This document shows positions 53,861 to 62,841 of a stretch of 64,000 nucleotides of DNA, piece after piece. A model generated the notes under the pieces. That model was not told the origin of the DNA. It saw nothing but the letters and a program-made list of their open reading frames with translations, and made no database searches. The translations under genes were made by a program, and so were the position numbers. Positions within the stretch are counted from its first letter, which is position 1, and each line of letters starts with the position of its first letter. The DNA comes from Biformimicrobium ophioploci (GTDB taxonomy: Bacteria > Pseudomonadota > Gammaproteobacteria > Pseudomonadales > Cellvibrionaceae): positions 62,001 through 126,000 of the forward strand of contig NZ_BSYJ01000002.1 of assembly GCF_030270605.1 (NCBI RefSeq). The letters run 5' to 3'.

Positions 53861-56505
53861 GTGGCGAAGGACCGGGCATTGCAGGCATGAGCCGAAAGGT
53901 TTCTGTCATCGTGCAGACACACTGGGACCGGGAGTGGTATTACCCGCACCAGCAGTTTATCGGGCGCCTGCTCCGTGTTATGGCCCAGGTGGTGGAGCAG
54001 CTCGATAGCGGGCAGCTGCAGTATTTCCTGTTCGATGGCCAGGTATCGGCGATCGAGGACTTCTACGCGCATGCCGAGGAAGGGCTTGCGGCGCGGGTGG
54101 CGGAATATGTGCGTACGGGACGGATTGCCATTGGCCCATGGTTTGTCGCCGCCGACGAGTTCCTGTGTGCCGGTGAGTCGCTGGTACGCAACCTGGAACT
54201 TGGCCAGCGCCGGGCCAGGTTGCTGGATGGTGGCCAGCAGGTAGGATACCTGCCGGATACTTTCGGGCATATCTCGCAGATGCCGCAGTTACTATCCGGT
54301 TTCGGAATCAGCAATGCCGTTGCCTGGCGCGGAGTCGCAGGGGAAAGTTCGGAGGTTATCTGGCGCGCGCCAGATGGTAGCGAGGTAATGCTGGTGGTTC
54401 TTACTGAAGGCTACTACCAGCACCCGTTCAACACGGAAGACTGGCGTGTGAACCTGGAAAGTTACCTTGCCCGCATAGAGCCGCGCAGTAACGGTGGCCC
54501 GCTGTTATTGACCCAGGGAGGCGACCACCTGATGGCGCCGGAACACCTGCAGGATCGTATCGACCAGTACAACGCGGGCCAGAACCGCTACCGGCTGACG
54601 CAGGATACCCTTACCGGTTATATCGATGCACTGGTTACTGACCATAATGCCCTGCCGCGTATTGATGGTGAGCTGCGTGCCAATGCGCGCGCATTTGTAT
54701 TGCCCGATGTGCTGTCCACGCGCCAGTACCTGAAGGAGGCCAACCAGAGGCTGGAAGATCACCTGGCCGGGCTGGTGGAGCCGTTGCTGGCGGTGGCCCT
54801 ACCCCTGCCCCGGGACCAGCACTATCCGGCGCGCTATCTGGAAAAAACCTGGCAATTGCTGCTTGAGCAGCATGCGCATGATTCGATCTGTGGTTGCAGC
54901 GTGGATGAAGTACACCGCGAGATGGTCGTGCGTTTCAGTCAGCTGCAGCAGCGCCTGCAGGTGCTGGAACAAAATGCACAGCTGGCGCTCGGCATGCTGG
55001 GAAATCGCACGGACCTCGGTCGTCAGGGGGATGCACCGGACCCGTTTGCCGATGACAGTCGCTGCACCCTGTTCAACTCCTCGCCGAAACCTTTCTCCGG
55101 TTGGATGCAGCAGAGCGTGTTTATCAGCGGTGCGCGTGCAGAAGATCTAGAGGTGTTTGACAGCCAGGGCAGAAAGCTCGAGAACCATACCCTGAATGCA
55201 ACTGAAGCGCAGGAGTTCCATTCACCGATCGATGACTTCCCCGATATGGTCTCGGGCTGCCAGTACGAACTGGCTATTCACGCCGAGCTGGGGGGCCTGG
55301 AACTACAGCCCCTGGTTGTGCGTAAGGCGGCAAAAGCCAGTGCCCCGGCAGTGCCAGTGCGGGACACCATCGAGAACCGCTATTACCAGCTGCGGGTGGA
55401 TGAAAATGCCGGCCTGCAACTGCGCGACAAGGCTTCCGGTGAGGTCTATGCCGGCCTGTTCGGCATCGTGAGCGAGCTGGATGGTGGCGATACCTATAAT
55501 TTTTCACCGGCAGGCGCTGATCGCTTTGCGGCAAGGATTGCCGGCTGGCATGTGAGCGGCGGCGAAAGCGGACCGCAACATGTGCGCCTGGAGCTTGTAC
55601 TGGAGCAGCCCGCCGGGCTGGATGTCGACCGTCGGGGCCCGGCGCAGGAACGGGTACGCAGCCATGGCGAGATGCTGGTGACACTGCTGCCGGATGATGC
55701 GCTGATCCGTTGCCGGTTAAATTGGCACAACGAGGCACGGGACCAGCGCTTGCGTCTGCATATTCCTCTGCAGAAAAACGTCAGGGCAAGCGCCTCGGAT
55801 ACGGCATTCGACTGGGTGCAGCGGCAGAAGGTGTATGCCAGCGATGCGGAAGTAAACGGCCAGCAAGAGTCTCCCGTGGCCGTGAACCCGTCTTATTCGG
55901 CAATCAAGGCCGCTGACGCAGGGTTTGTACACCGCGGCCTGCAGGAATACGAGATCCTTTGTGGCGAGTCCGGTTGCGGTGACACCCTCGGTGTGACGCT
56001 GTTGCGCAGTGTCGGCTGGCTTTCGCGTCGCGACCTGAAAACCCGCGGCCTCGGGGCCGGGCCGGACCTGGCCACGCCGGAAGCACAGTGCCTCGGCGAG
56101 CACGATTATCTTTTCGGCCTGGATCTGACTGACCCGCAGCCCCCGCAGCTTTTGAACCAGGCCAACAGCCTGCGACGTTCACCTCGCGTTTTGCGCGGTC
56201 ATCCGCGCACTGAGCTTCACAGCCCCGGTATGCCTCGCCTCAACCTGCTAACCGAAGCACTACAGGTCAGCAGCCTGCGGCGTGTGAAGAGCGGTATCGA
56301 AGTTCGGGTCTGGAACCCGACCACACAGGACCTGAAAGCGGATTTCGGGGGTGCCTGGCCGCAGCGCACCGACCTCGCAGGGAACCGTACGGTGGGTGGC
56401 CTGCTCGTTGGCCCGCGCCAGATAGCGACCTTCCTGTTCTGCGATGAAGAGGCCGGCCACGGTGTGCAGGTAAATACAGGTGAAGAGGTACAGGATGGCC
56501 GCTAA
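53857..56505 (+). CDS. Glycoside hydrolase family 38 alpha-mannosidase-like protein (cytoplasmic)
   Basis: An 882-aa GH38 enzyme. The zinc ligands are in THWDREWY (His22, Asp24), the nucleophile Asp134 lies in GYLPDTFGHISQMP, and the second His site is EQHAHDSICGCS (His339/His341). The alpha-mannosidase middle domain and the C-terminal beta-sandwiches follow. It lacks a signal peptide, so it must act on imported sugar, like E. coli MngB on mannosylglycerate derivatives. Retaining cleavage of alpha-mannosides is the expected activity, though the exact glycoside is unknown. An ATG at 53887 is a possible later start. Confidence 0.9.
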   Translation: MSGEGPGIAGMSRKVSVIVQTHWDREWYYPHQQFIGRLLRVMAQVVEQLDSGQLQYFLFDGQVSAIEDFYAHAEEGLAARVAEYVRTGRIAIGPWFVAADEFLCAGESLVRNLELGQRRARLLDGGQQVGYLPDTFGHISQMPQLLSGFGISNAVAWRGVAGESSEVIWRAPDGSEVMLVVLTEGYYQHPFNTEDWRVNLESYLARIEPRSNGGPLLLTQGGDHLMAPEHLQDRIDQYNAGQNRYRLTQDTLTGYIDALVTDHNALPRIDGELRANARAFVLPDVLSTRQYLKEANQRLEDHLAGLVEPLLAVALPLPRDQHYPARYLEKTWQLLLEQHAHDSICGCSVDEVHREMVVRFSQLQQRLQVLEQNAQLALGMLGNRTDLGRQGDAPDPFADDSRCTLFNSSPKPFSGWMQQSVFISGARAEDLEVFDSQGRKLENHTLNATEAQEFHSPIDDFPDMVSGCQYELAIHAELGGLELQPLVVRKAAKASAPAVPVRDTIENRYYQLRVDENAGLQLRDKASGEVYAGLFGIVSELDGGDTYNFSPAGADRFAARIAGWHVSGGESGPQHVRLELVLEQPAGLDVDRRGPAQERVRSHGEMLVTLLPDDALIRCRLNWHNEARDQRLRLHIPLQKNVRASASDTAFDWVQRQKVYASDAEVNGQQESPVAVNPSYSAIKAADAGFVHRGLQEYEILCGESGCGDTLGVTLLRSVGWLSRRDLKTRGLGAGPDLATPEAQCLGEHDYLFGLDLTDPQPPQLLNQANSLRRSPRVLRGHPRTELHSPGMPRLNLLTEALQVSSLRRVKSGIEVRVWNPTTQDLKADFGGAWPQRTDLAGNRTVGGLLVGPRQIATFLFCDEEAGHGVQVNTGEEVQDGR

Positions 56506-58018
56506 GACAATCGTCGCGCTGCCGGTAGATGGCAGGCCGGTTACGCGTGAGCAGGTACAGATGCTGGCGCGTATCGCGGATTGCGAACTGGTGTGCCCGG
56601 CCGTCGAAGATCTGGGTTACTTTCGTGAACCCGCCAATCGCGAATTTCTCCGAAGCTGGGTCCTGGAGCATGCACCGGGTGCGGACGGCTTTATTTTTTC
56701 TATCGACATGCTGGTTTATGGGGGGCTGGTGCCGTCGCGTTTTGTCGAGGACGACTACGAAACCCTGCTCGGCTTTCTGGAGTTACTGCAAGAACTCCGT
56801 GCAGCATGGCCGGATAAACCGGTCTATGCCTTCTGCGCCACCATGCGCCTGTCGAACAACAATGAGAATGAAGAAGAAAAGCTCTACTGGTCTGAATATG
56901 GAGAGCTGATCTGGCAGTGGTCATTCTTCAGTGATCGCTACCAGTGCCTGCAGCAGGACGGTGACATGGGGGTTGCCGAGCGCGCTCGCGCGGCCATCCC
57001 TGCATCAGTGCGGGATGATTACCTGCGTACGCGCAAGAGAAATTTTTCTGTCACCTGCCGGGTGTTGGAGCTCGTCCGCGAAGGTGTTATCGACAGGCTG
57101 GTGCTTCCGCAGGACGATACCGCCGAGTACGGATTCAATATAGCCGAGCGGCGCACGCTGCAGTCCGTTATCGCAGGCATGGGGCTTGAGGATCGCGTAC
57201 TGGTCTACCCGGGGGCGGACGAGGTGATCTATACCCTGCTGGCTTTCCAGCTGCAGGTCCTGGGCGTCGTCCACGCACCGCGTATCGTCCTGAGTCCGCA
57301 TCATCCTGACGCTTTGGAACAAATGGTTGCGCGCTACGAGGACCGACCCGTGCTGGAATCCGTGCACTGCCAGCTGGCGGCAGCGGGCGCACTGGTGGCG
57401 GAGGGTATCGGGCAGGCCGATGTCGTGCTCGCGATCCATTGCCAGGGCAGTGGCCAGGGGGACTGGGCCATGGGCGGCGAGGTGGCGCCGGCGCTGGGCA
57501 ACGACCCGGCATGGCTCCGGCAGCTTGCCGTGAGTGACAAACCGGTTGCGCTGCTGGACCTGGCTTATGCCAATGGCGGTGATCCGGCGCTGCTGGCAGA
57601 GCTCGCACTGGCCCCTGACGACCTGCTGGCTTACGCCGGCTGGAATACCGCCAGCAACAGTATCGGTAGCCTGGTGGCGCAGATATGTGTGGCACAGGGG
57701 CGCTGCGGGCCGGGGCAGGCGGGCCGCGTCCACAACCGGCACCTGCTTGCCACCCGACTGCTGGACGACTACCTGTATCAGTCCGGCCTGCGCGGAAAAT
57801 TGCGTGCAGGCATTGATGAGCGGTGTTGCAGCCCAGAGCAGTTGCTGCAAAGACTGCGGGCGCTTTATCCGGGCACGGCGCGCCAGTGGCTGCAGGAGCA
57901 GGGTTTTTGCGATATCGAATTGCGGGATGTGTACCTGCCCTGGCGGCGCAGCTTTGAAATTGGCCTGCGTACGGAGATCGTTGAGCGTCAATCACAGCAG
58001 GCGGGGGTGCCGGCGTGA
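56495..58018 (+). CDS. DUF4127 family protein of unknown function
   Basis: A 507-aa soluble protein with no signal or membrane segment. Family hallmarks are TIVALPVDGRPVTREQ near the N-terminus, FIFSIDMLVYGGLVPSR (about residues 66-82), LVLPQDDTAEYGFN (about 205-218), YPGADEVIYTLL and LLAYAGWNTASNSIGSLVAQ (about 375-395). The clustered Asp, Asn and Gly residues look like an active site for a polar, sugar-like substrate, but no activity is known to me. The start was set at the ATG at 56495 with GAGG upstream; it overlaps GH38 by 11 nt and the FAD enzyme by 4. Its position between a glycosidase and an oxidoreductase makes a role in glycan breakdown likely. Confidence 0.85.
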   Translation: MAAKTIVALPVDGRPVTREQVQMLARIADCELVCPAVEDLGYFREPANREFLRSWVLEHAPGADGFIFSIDMLVYGGLVPSRFVEDDYETLLGFLELLQELRAAWPDKPVYAFCATMRLSNNNENEEEKLYWSEYGELIWQWSFFSDRYQCLQQDGDMGVAERARAAIPASVRDDYLRTRKRNFSVTCRVLELVREGVIDRLVLPQDDTAEYGFNIAERRTLQSVIAGMGLEDRVLVYPGADEVIYTLLAFQLQVLGVVHAPRIVLSPHHPDALEQMVARYEDRPVLESVHCQLAAAGALVAEGIGQADVVLAIHCQGSGQGDWAMGGEVAPALGNDPAWLRQLAVSDKPVALLDLAYANGGDPALLAELALAPDDLLAYAGWNTASNSIGSLVAQICVAQGRCGPGQAGRVHNRHLLATRLLDDYLYQSGLRGKLRAGIDERCCSPEQLLQRLRALYPGTARQWLQEQGFCDIELRDVYLPWRRSFEIGLRTEIVERQSQQAGVPA

Positions 58019-59625
58019 AACCGTTGACCACACAGGCGGCCGTGATTGGTGCAAGCCTCGGTGGCTGCCTTGCCGCCTACCAGCTGGCGCGCCAGGGGGT
58101 GGATACCATCCTCACCAGCGAGTTCCCCTGGATAGGCGGGCAGCTGACCAGCCAGGGCGTGCCGCCGGACGAGCACCGCTATATCGAGTCTTTCGGGGCC
58201 AGTGCCAGTTACCTGGCTTTTCGCAACGCAATCCGGTCGGTATACCGGAATGATCCGGACTTTATCGATAACAGCGTGATGACCGAGGGACTGAATCCCG
58301 GTGATGGCTGGGTGAGCCGGCTCTGTTTCGAGCCGCGCCACGCTGAAGAATACCTCCGTACTCTGCTGGCTCCCTATATCGAAAGTGGCCGCTTGCAACT
58401 GCTGGAGCGTGCGGTGCCGGTGGGCGCACATCGGAGCGGTGACTGTATCGAGTCGGTTACTGTGTTGCACGGTACGGCCGGGAACACAAATATCGAGATC
58501 CGAGCGGACTATTTCCTGGACGGCACAGACACCGGGGAACTGCTCGCGTTACTGGAGTTGCCCTACCGGCTTGGCAAGGAGAGCAGGGCAGAGTTTGGTG
58601 AGTTACAGGCACCAGATCAGGCAAACCCGGCAGACCAGCAGCCCATCACCCATGTGGTCGCGCTGCAGAAAGTACCGGCTGGCGCGGAGCGCCCGGTGGC
58701 CACACCTGCCGCCTATGATTTCTGGCGGGCACATGTCCTGCCGCATTACGGACACCCGATTTTTAGCGAGGAAATTCCGGGTGGAGAAGGCTTTACCCGG
58801 GTACGCCTGCCGCTGTTTGGCGAGGGCGAGACACTGGACCTGTGGCGCTACCGGCGGGTGGTTGCCGGGCACAACTGGCGTGATGCGTGTGCGGATATAA
58901 GTCTCGTCAACTGGGCGCAAAATGATTTTGCCCTACAGCCGCTGCTCGACGGCAAGCATAAAACCGAAGCCGAGGTGCTTTCTGCAGCGCGCGAGCTTTC
59001 CCTGTGCCTGGTGTACTGGCTGCAGAATCACGCACCGCGCAGCAGTGTGGGCGAGCCGGGCGAAGGCTTTCCGGAGCTCGCACTGGCGCCCGCCGTGCTG
59101 GGTACCGAAGACGGCTTCGCGCAACAGGTCTATGTGCGTGAGTCGCGCCGCATCATCGGCCTGGAAACCCTGCACCAGGAACATATTCGTGCGCGCTATG
59201 ACGGGGACACGCAGCCGGCAACGTTTGAGAATAGCGTTGGCATAGGGCTGTACAACATGGATATCCATCCCACCTGCGATTCCTATATGGGCTCCAACGC
59301 CCGCGTGCGGCCGTTTGAATTGCCGTTGGGCATCTTTATCCCGCGTGATGCACGCAACCTGCTGCCGGCGTGCAAGAACATCAGCGTGACACACCTGGTC
59401 AATGCGGCGACCCGGGTGCACCCGATTGAGTGGCTGGTGGGGGAGGTTGCCGGCCTGCTGGCGGCGTTCTGCCTGCACCGGGGCAGGCGCCCGCATGAGG
59501 TGCATGTCCGGCCGGAATTCCGTGAGAGGCTGCAGGAACTGCTGCATGACAGCGGTATTCCAATCCACTGGCCGCAGCATTTACACCGCAACAATGAACA
59601 GGAGGCAACCGAATGTCAGGATTAA
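58015..59625 (+). CDS. FAD-dependent oxidoreductase of the PF12831 type
   Basis: A 536-aa protein beginning with the dinucleotide-binding fold QAAVIGASLGGCLAAYQLARQG, followed by FPWIGGQLTSQG (flavin contact), DYFLDGTDTGELL, VRESRRIIGLETL and a C-terminal FAD motif around NLLPACKNISVTHLVNAATRVHP. No signal peptide is present. Such FAD_oxidored proteins are common in polysaccharide-utilisation clusters without assigned reactions. The start is GTG at 58015 (GTGA overlap with DUF4127). It may oxidise a sugar hydroxyl; this is inference only. Confidence 0.87.
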   Translation: MKPLTTQAAVIGASLGGCLAAYQLARQGVDTILTSEFPWIGGQLTSQGVPPDEHRYIESFGASASYLAFRNAIRSVYRNDPDFIDNSVMTEGLNPGDGWVSRLCFEPRHAEEYLRTLLAPYIESGRLQLLERAVPVGAHRSGDCIESVTVLHGTAGNTNIEIRADYFLDGTDTGELLALLELPYRLGKESRAEFGELQAPDQANPADQQPITHVVALQKVPAGAERPVATPAAYDFWRAHVLPHYGHPIFSEEIPGGEGFTRVRLPLFGEGETLDLWRYRRVVAGHNWRDACADISLVNWAQNDFALQPLLDGKHKTEAEVLSAARELSLCLVYWLQNHAPRSSVGEPGEGFPELALAPAVLGTEDGFAQQVYVRESRRIIGLETLHQEHIRARYDGDTQPATFENSVGIGLYNMDIHPTCDSYMGSNARVRPFELPLGIFIPRDARNLLPACKNISVTHLVNAATRVHPIEWLVGEVAGLLAAFCLHRGRRPHEVHVRPEFRERLQELLHDSGIPIHWPQHLHRNNEQEATECQD

Positions 59626-60665
59626 CGCTGGCTTCTGTGACGAAAAAATTTGGGGATGTCCCCACCATCAAGGGTGTCGACCTGGAGGTGGCCCCGGGGG
59701 AATTCGTTGTCTTCGTGGGCCCTTCCGGCTGCGGCAAGTCCACATTGCTGCGGATGATTTCGGGGCTTGAAAGCGTAACTACCGGGCAGGTGCATATCGG
59801 CGGGCGCGATGTTACCGGGTTACCGCCAAGCGAGCGCAGGATCGCCATGGTGTTCCAGTCCTATGCCCTGTATCCGCACATGACAGCGGAGCAGAACCTG
59901 CGCTTTGGCATGCGTATGCGCGGGGTCGCCGCCGATGTGATTGACAGCAAGGTAGCGCATGCGGTGGACGTGTTGCAGTTGCAACCCTACCTGCAACGGA
60001 AGCCGGGGGAACTGTCCGGCGGACAGTGCCAGCGCGTGGCGATTGGCCGGGCGATGGTACAGGACCCGGATATCTTCCTGTTCGACGAGCCGCTGTCGAA
60101 CCTGGACGCGGAACTGCGGGTGAAGATGCGTGCGGAAATCGCCGACCTGCACCGCCGCCTCGGCGCAACCATGATCTATGTGACCCACGACCAGACCGAG
60201 GCGCTGACCCTGGCAGACCGGATCGTGGTGTTGAATGATGGTGTGGTGGAGCAGGTGGGTGCGCCTATGGCGCTTTACCAGAACCCGGCCAATCGGTTTG
60301 TGGCAGGGTTTATCGGTTCACCGCGGATGAATTTTCTCGCAGGCGATGTTGCCGGCGTGCCAGGCGCGCACGAAATCGGCATACGCCCGGAACATGTAAA
60401 GCTGGTCGCGGATGGGCCACTGCAAGCTGAGGTCCACGGGGTGGAGCAACTCGGCGCTATGGCGTACCTGCACTGCCGCCTGGGCGATCAGGAGGTCTGC
60501 GTGCAGACAGCGGGACTTGCCCTGCCGCGACGGGGCGAGCGGGTGCAACTGGCGTTGCCGCCGGAGCACCTCTATGCATTCGACAGGGACGGCCGCACGA
60601 TTTCCGAGCCGAAGGCATTTCCGGATTGCCCGGTGGGCCAGGTACAGACAGCAACGGTGAGTTGA
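59613..60665 (+). CDS. Sugar ABC transporter ATP-binding protein (MsmK/UgpC-type)
   Basis: A 350-aa ATPase with Walker A GPSGCGKST, Q-loop VFQSYALYPHMT, signature LSGGQCQRVAIGRA, Walker B DIFLFDEPLSNLD and H-loop YVTHDQTEA, then a C-terminal OB/TOBE regulatory domain (about 240-340). It completes the importer with the two permeases and binding protein. The ATG at 59613 has AGGAGG upstream and overlaps the FAD gene by 13 nt. Confidence 0.95.
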   Translation: MSGLTLASVTKKFGDVPTIKGVDLEVAPGEFVVFVGPSGCGKSTLLRMISGLESVTTGQVHIGGRDVTGLPPSERRIAMVFQSYALYPHMTAEQNLRFGMRMRGVAADVIDSKVAHAVDVLQLQPYLQRKPGELSGGQCQRVAIGRAMVQDPDIFLFDEPLSNLDAELRVKMRAEIADLHRRLGATMIYVTHDQTEALTLADRIVVLNDGVVEQVGAPMALYQNPANRFVAGFIGSPRMNFLAGDVAGVPGAHEIGIRPEHVKLVADGPLQAEVHGVEQLGAMAYLHCRLGDQEVCVQTAGLALPRRGERVQLALPPEHLYAFDRDGRTISEPKAFPDCPVGQVQTATVS

Positions 60666-60666
60666 A

Positions 60667-61806
60667 ATGAGAGCAATAGGCTATTTTTTCCTGCTGCTGT
60701 TGTTCGCAGCGCAGGGCGCAGCGGCTGACAAGGCGCTTCCGGAAGCGGTGCGCGGCGTATGGCTGACCAATGTCGCCAGCGACGTACTGTACAGCCGCGA
60801 GGGTATCGAGGAGGCGGTGGCCCTGTGTGATGAGCTCGGTATCAACACCATCTTTGTGGTCACCTGGAACAAGGGCATGACCCTGTACCCGTCGGACGTG
60901 ATGGCATCCTTTACCGGCGTTGCGATGGACCCAGCGCTCGACCCCGAGGGTCGCGGGCGTGACCCTTTGCAGGAGGTGATCGATGCCGCTCATGCTCGGG
61001 GTATCAAGGTGTTTGCATGGTTCGAGTTTGGATTTTCCTCATCCCACCAGCAGGGCGGTGGTGAGATCGCCCGAATCAAACCGCACTGGCGCGCGCTGAA
61101 TGCCAATGGTGAGCTCGTCACCAAGAATGGCTTCGACTGGCTGAATGCGCTGGATCCGGAAGTGCAGCAATTCATGTCGTCCCTGGTGCTGGAAGTGGTG
61201 CGCAACTATGACATCGATGGGGTTCAGGGGGATGACCGCCTCCCGGCGATGCCGTCGGAAGGTGGCTACAATCCGGCGGTAGTTGCACGCTATAGTGCGC
61301 AGCACGGCGGTGCACTGCCACCCGGTGACAGCAAGGAACCGGGCTGGCTGGCCTGGCGCGCAGGTATCCTCAACGATTATGCGGCCAGCCTCTACCGCGA
61401 AGTAAAAGCGATTGATCCACAGGTGACCGTTTCATTCGCGCCCTCGGTGTTCCCCTGGTCGCTGGAGCAGTATCTGCAGGACTGGCCACAGTGGCTGCAG
61501 GCGGGCTCCGTGGACCTTTTGATTCCCCAGGTATACCGGCATGACCTTGGCGCCTACAGAGGCACACTGGAAGCGACCCTGGCTTATGTGCCCGGCGCCG
61601 CACGTGAGAAATTTTCACCGGGCCTGCTGATCCGTGTTGGGGACCAGATGCCATCGCAGGAGTTTTTTGCCGGCATGCTGCAGGCAAACCGCGAGGCCGG
61701 TTTCCTGGGTGAAGTGTTCTTTTTCTATGAGGGGCTGCACCGCTTCAGGCGGCAGATCAAGGCTTCTTACGATGCGCAACCCGTGCGCTTTCCAGACGGG
61801 TTTTGA
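60667..61806 (+). CDS. Exported GHL10-type glycosyl hydrolase-like protein (DUF187)
   Basis: A 379-aa protein with a signal peptide (YFFLLLLFAAQGAAA, cleavage near residue 20). The TIM-barrel pattern of the glycosyl-hydrolase-like 10 family follows: AVRGVWLTNVASDVLYSREGIEEAV, INTIFVVTWNKGMTLYPSD, HARGIKVFAWFEFGF with a candidate catalytic Glu, YDIDGVQGDDR with a candidate Asp, and VDLLIPQVYRHD. It is the only exported enzyme in the operon, so it probably trims the glycan in the periplasm before import. Its start is 1 nt after the ATPase stop. Confidence 0.85.
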   Translation: MRAIGYFFLLLLFAAQGAAADKALPEAVRGVWLTNVASDVLYSREGIEEAVALCDELGINTIFVVTWNKGMTLYPSDVMASFTGVAMDPALDPEGRGRDPLQEVIDAAHARGIKVFAWFEFGFSSSHQQGGGEIARIKPHWRALNANGELVTKNGFDWLNALDPEVQQFMSSLVLEVVRNYDIDGVQGDDRLPAMPSEGGYNPAVVARYSAQHGGALPPGDSKEPGWLAWRAGILNDYAASLYREVKAIDPQVTVSFAPSVFPWSLEQYLQDWPQWLQAGSVDLLIPQVYRHDLGAYRGTLEATLAYVPGAAREKFSPGLLIRVGDQMPSQEFFAGMLQANREAGFLGEVFFFYEGLHRFRRQIKASYDAQPVRFPDGF

Positions 61807-61839
61807 TATTTGCAGCGAGTCCAGCAGCGGGAGTATTCG

Positions 61840-62841
61840 ATGTTGAAAGTCATCTGTTTTGGTGAGGCGCTGGTAGACATGCTTTCGACCGGCAGCGATG
61901 GCGGCGCGCCGGAGCAGTTCCGTAAATTCCCGGGTGGTGCACCTGCCAATGCTGCAGTGGCCGTCGCCCGTCTTGGCGGCGCCGCCTGGTTTGCCGGCAT
62001 GCTCGGTGAGGATATGTTCGGGCGCTTCCTGCATGATGCACTGCGGGATTACGGCGTGCGCACGGACTACGTGCGCTTTACCGGTGAAGCCAGGACCGGG
62101 CTCGCGTTTGTTTCACTGGACGCAGTGGGTGAGCGCAGCTTCGAATTTTACCGGCCGCCGGCAGCGGACCTGCTGTTCCGGAGTGAGCACCTGCCGGATA
62201 CAGCCTTCACACGCGAAGGCATCCTGCATATCTGCTCCAACAGCCTCACCGAGCAGGGTATCGCGCAAGTCACAGAACAGCTGGTGCAGCGCGCCCGGGA
62301 TAATGGCTGGCTTGTCAGTTTCGATGTGAACCTGCGCCACAATCTCTGGCCTGCGGGTACCGCGGACCGGGCGATAGTGCTGCGCCTGCTGAGGCAGGCG
62401 GATCTGGTCAAGATGAGCAGGGAAGAGCTGGATTATCTTGCCGAGGGCGATCCGGAATTTGTGAGCACGTTGTTGCGGCAAGGCGCGGCGCTGGTGCTGG
62501 TCACCGATGGTGCGCGGCCGCTGCACTGGTACAGTCACTGCGACCGGGGTGAGTTGCTGCCGCCGCAGGTGGATACGGTGGATACCACTGCAGCAGGCGA
62601 TGCATTTGTGGGAGGCCTGATATACCAGCTTGCGCAACAGCGCGTTGGCGCACCGGCAATCCGAGCCTGGCTGGAATCCGATGCGCTCATGAGGGTGCTG
62701 CGCTTTGCCTGCGCCTGCGGAGCGCATGCGGCTTCCATGGAGGGTGCCTTTTCCTCCCTGCCCAACCAGCGATCGATCCGTGCGTTTGGATCCGCACTTT
62801 CCTGTGAGTTCGACTTTCCCAACGAAGAGAGACTGCCATGA
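61840..62841 (+). CDS. PfkB-family carbohydrate kinase (fructokinase-like)
   Basis: A 333-aa ribokinase-fold kinase with the N-terminal GGAPANAAVAVARLGG motif, VSFDVNLRHNLW and the C-terminal active-site motif DTTAAGDAFVGGL. Similar proteins phosphorylate fructose at O6. The neighbouring AGE-family isomerase would supply fructose from mannose, which fits a fructokinase role. The ATG at 61840 (GGGAG upstream) was preferred to a TTG at 61810. Its stop overlaps the next gene by ATGA. Confidence 0.88.
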   Translation: MLKVICFGEALVDMLSTGSDGGAPEQFRKFPGGAPANAAVAVARLGGAAWFAGMLGEDMFGRFLHDALRDYGVRTDYVRFTGEARTGLAFVSLDAVGERSFEFYRPPAADLLFRSEHLPDTAFTREGILHICSNSLTEQGIAQVTEQLVQRARDNGWLVSFDVNLRHNLWPAGTADRAIVLRLLRQADLVKMSREELDYLAEGDPEFVSTLLRQGAALVLVTDGARPLHWYSHCDRGELLPPQVDTVDTTAAGDAFVGGLIYQLAQQRVGAPAIRAWLESDALMRVLRFACACGAHAASMEGAFSSLPNQRSIRAFGSALSCEFDFPNEERLP

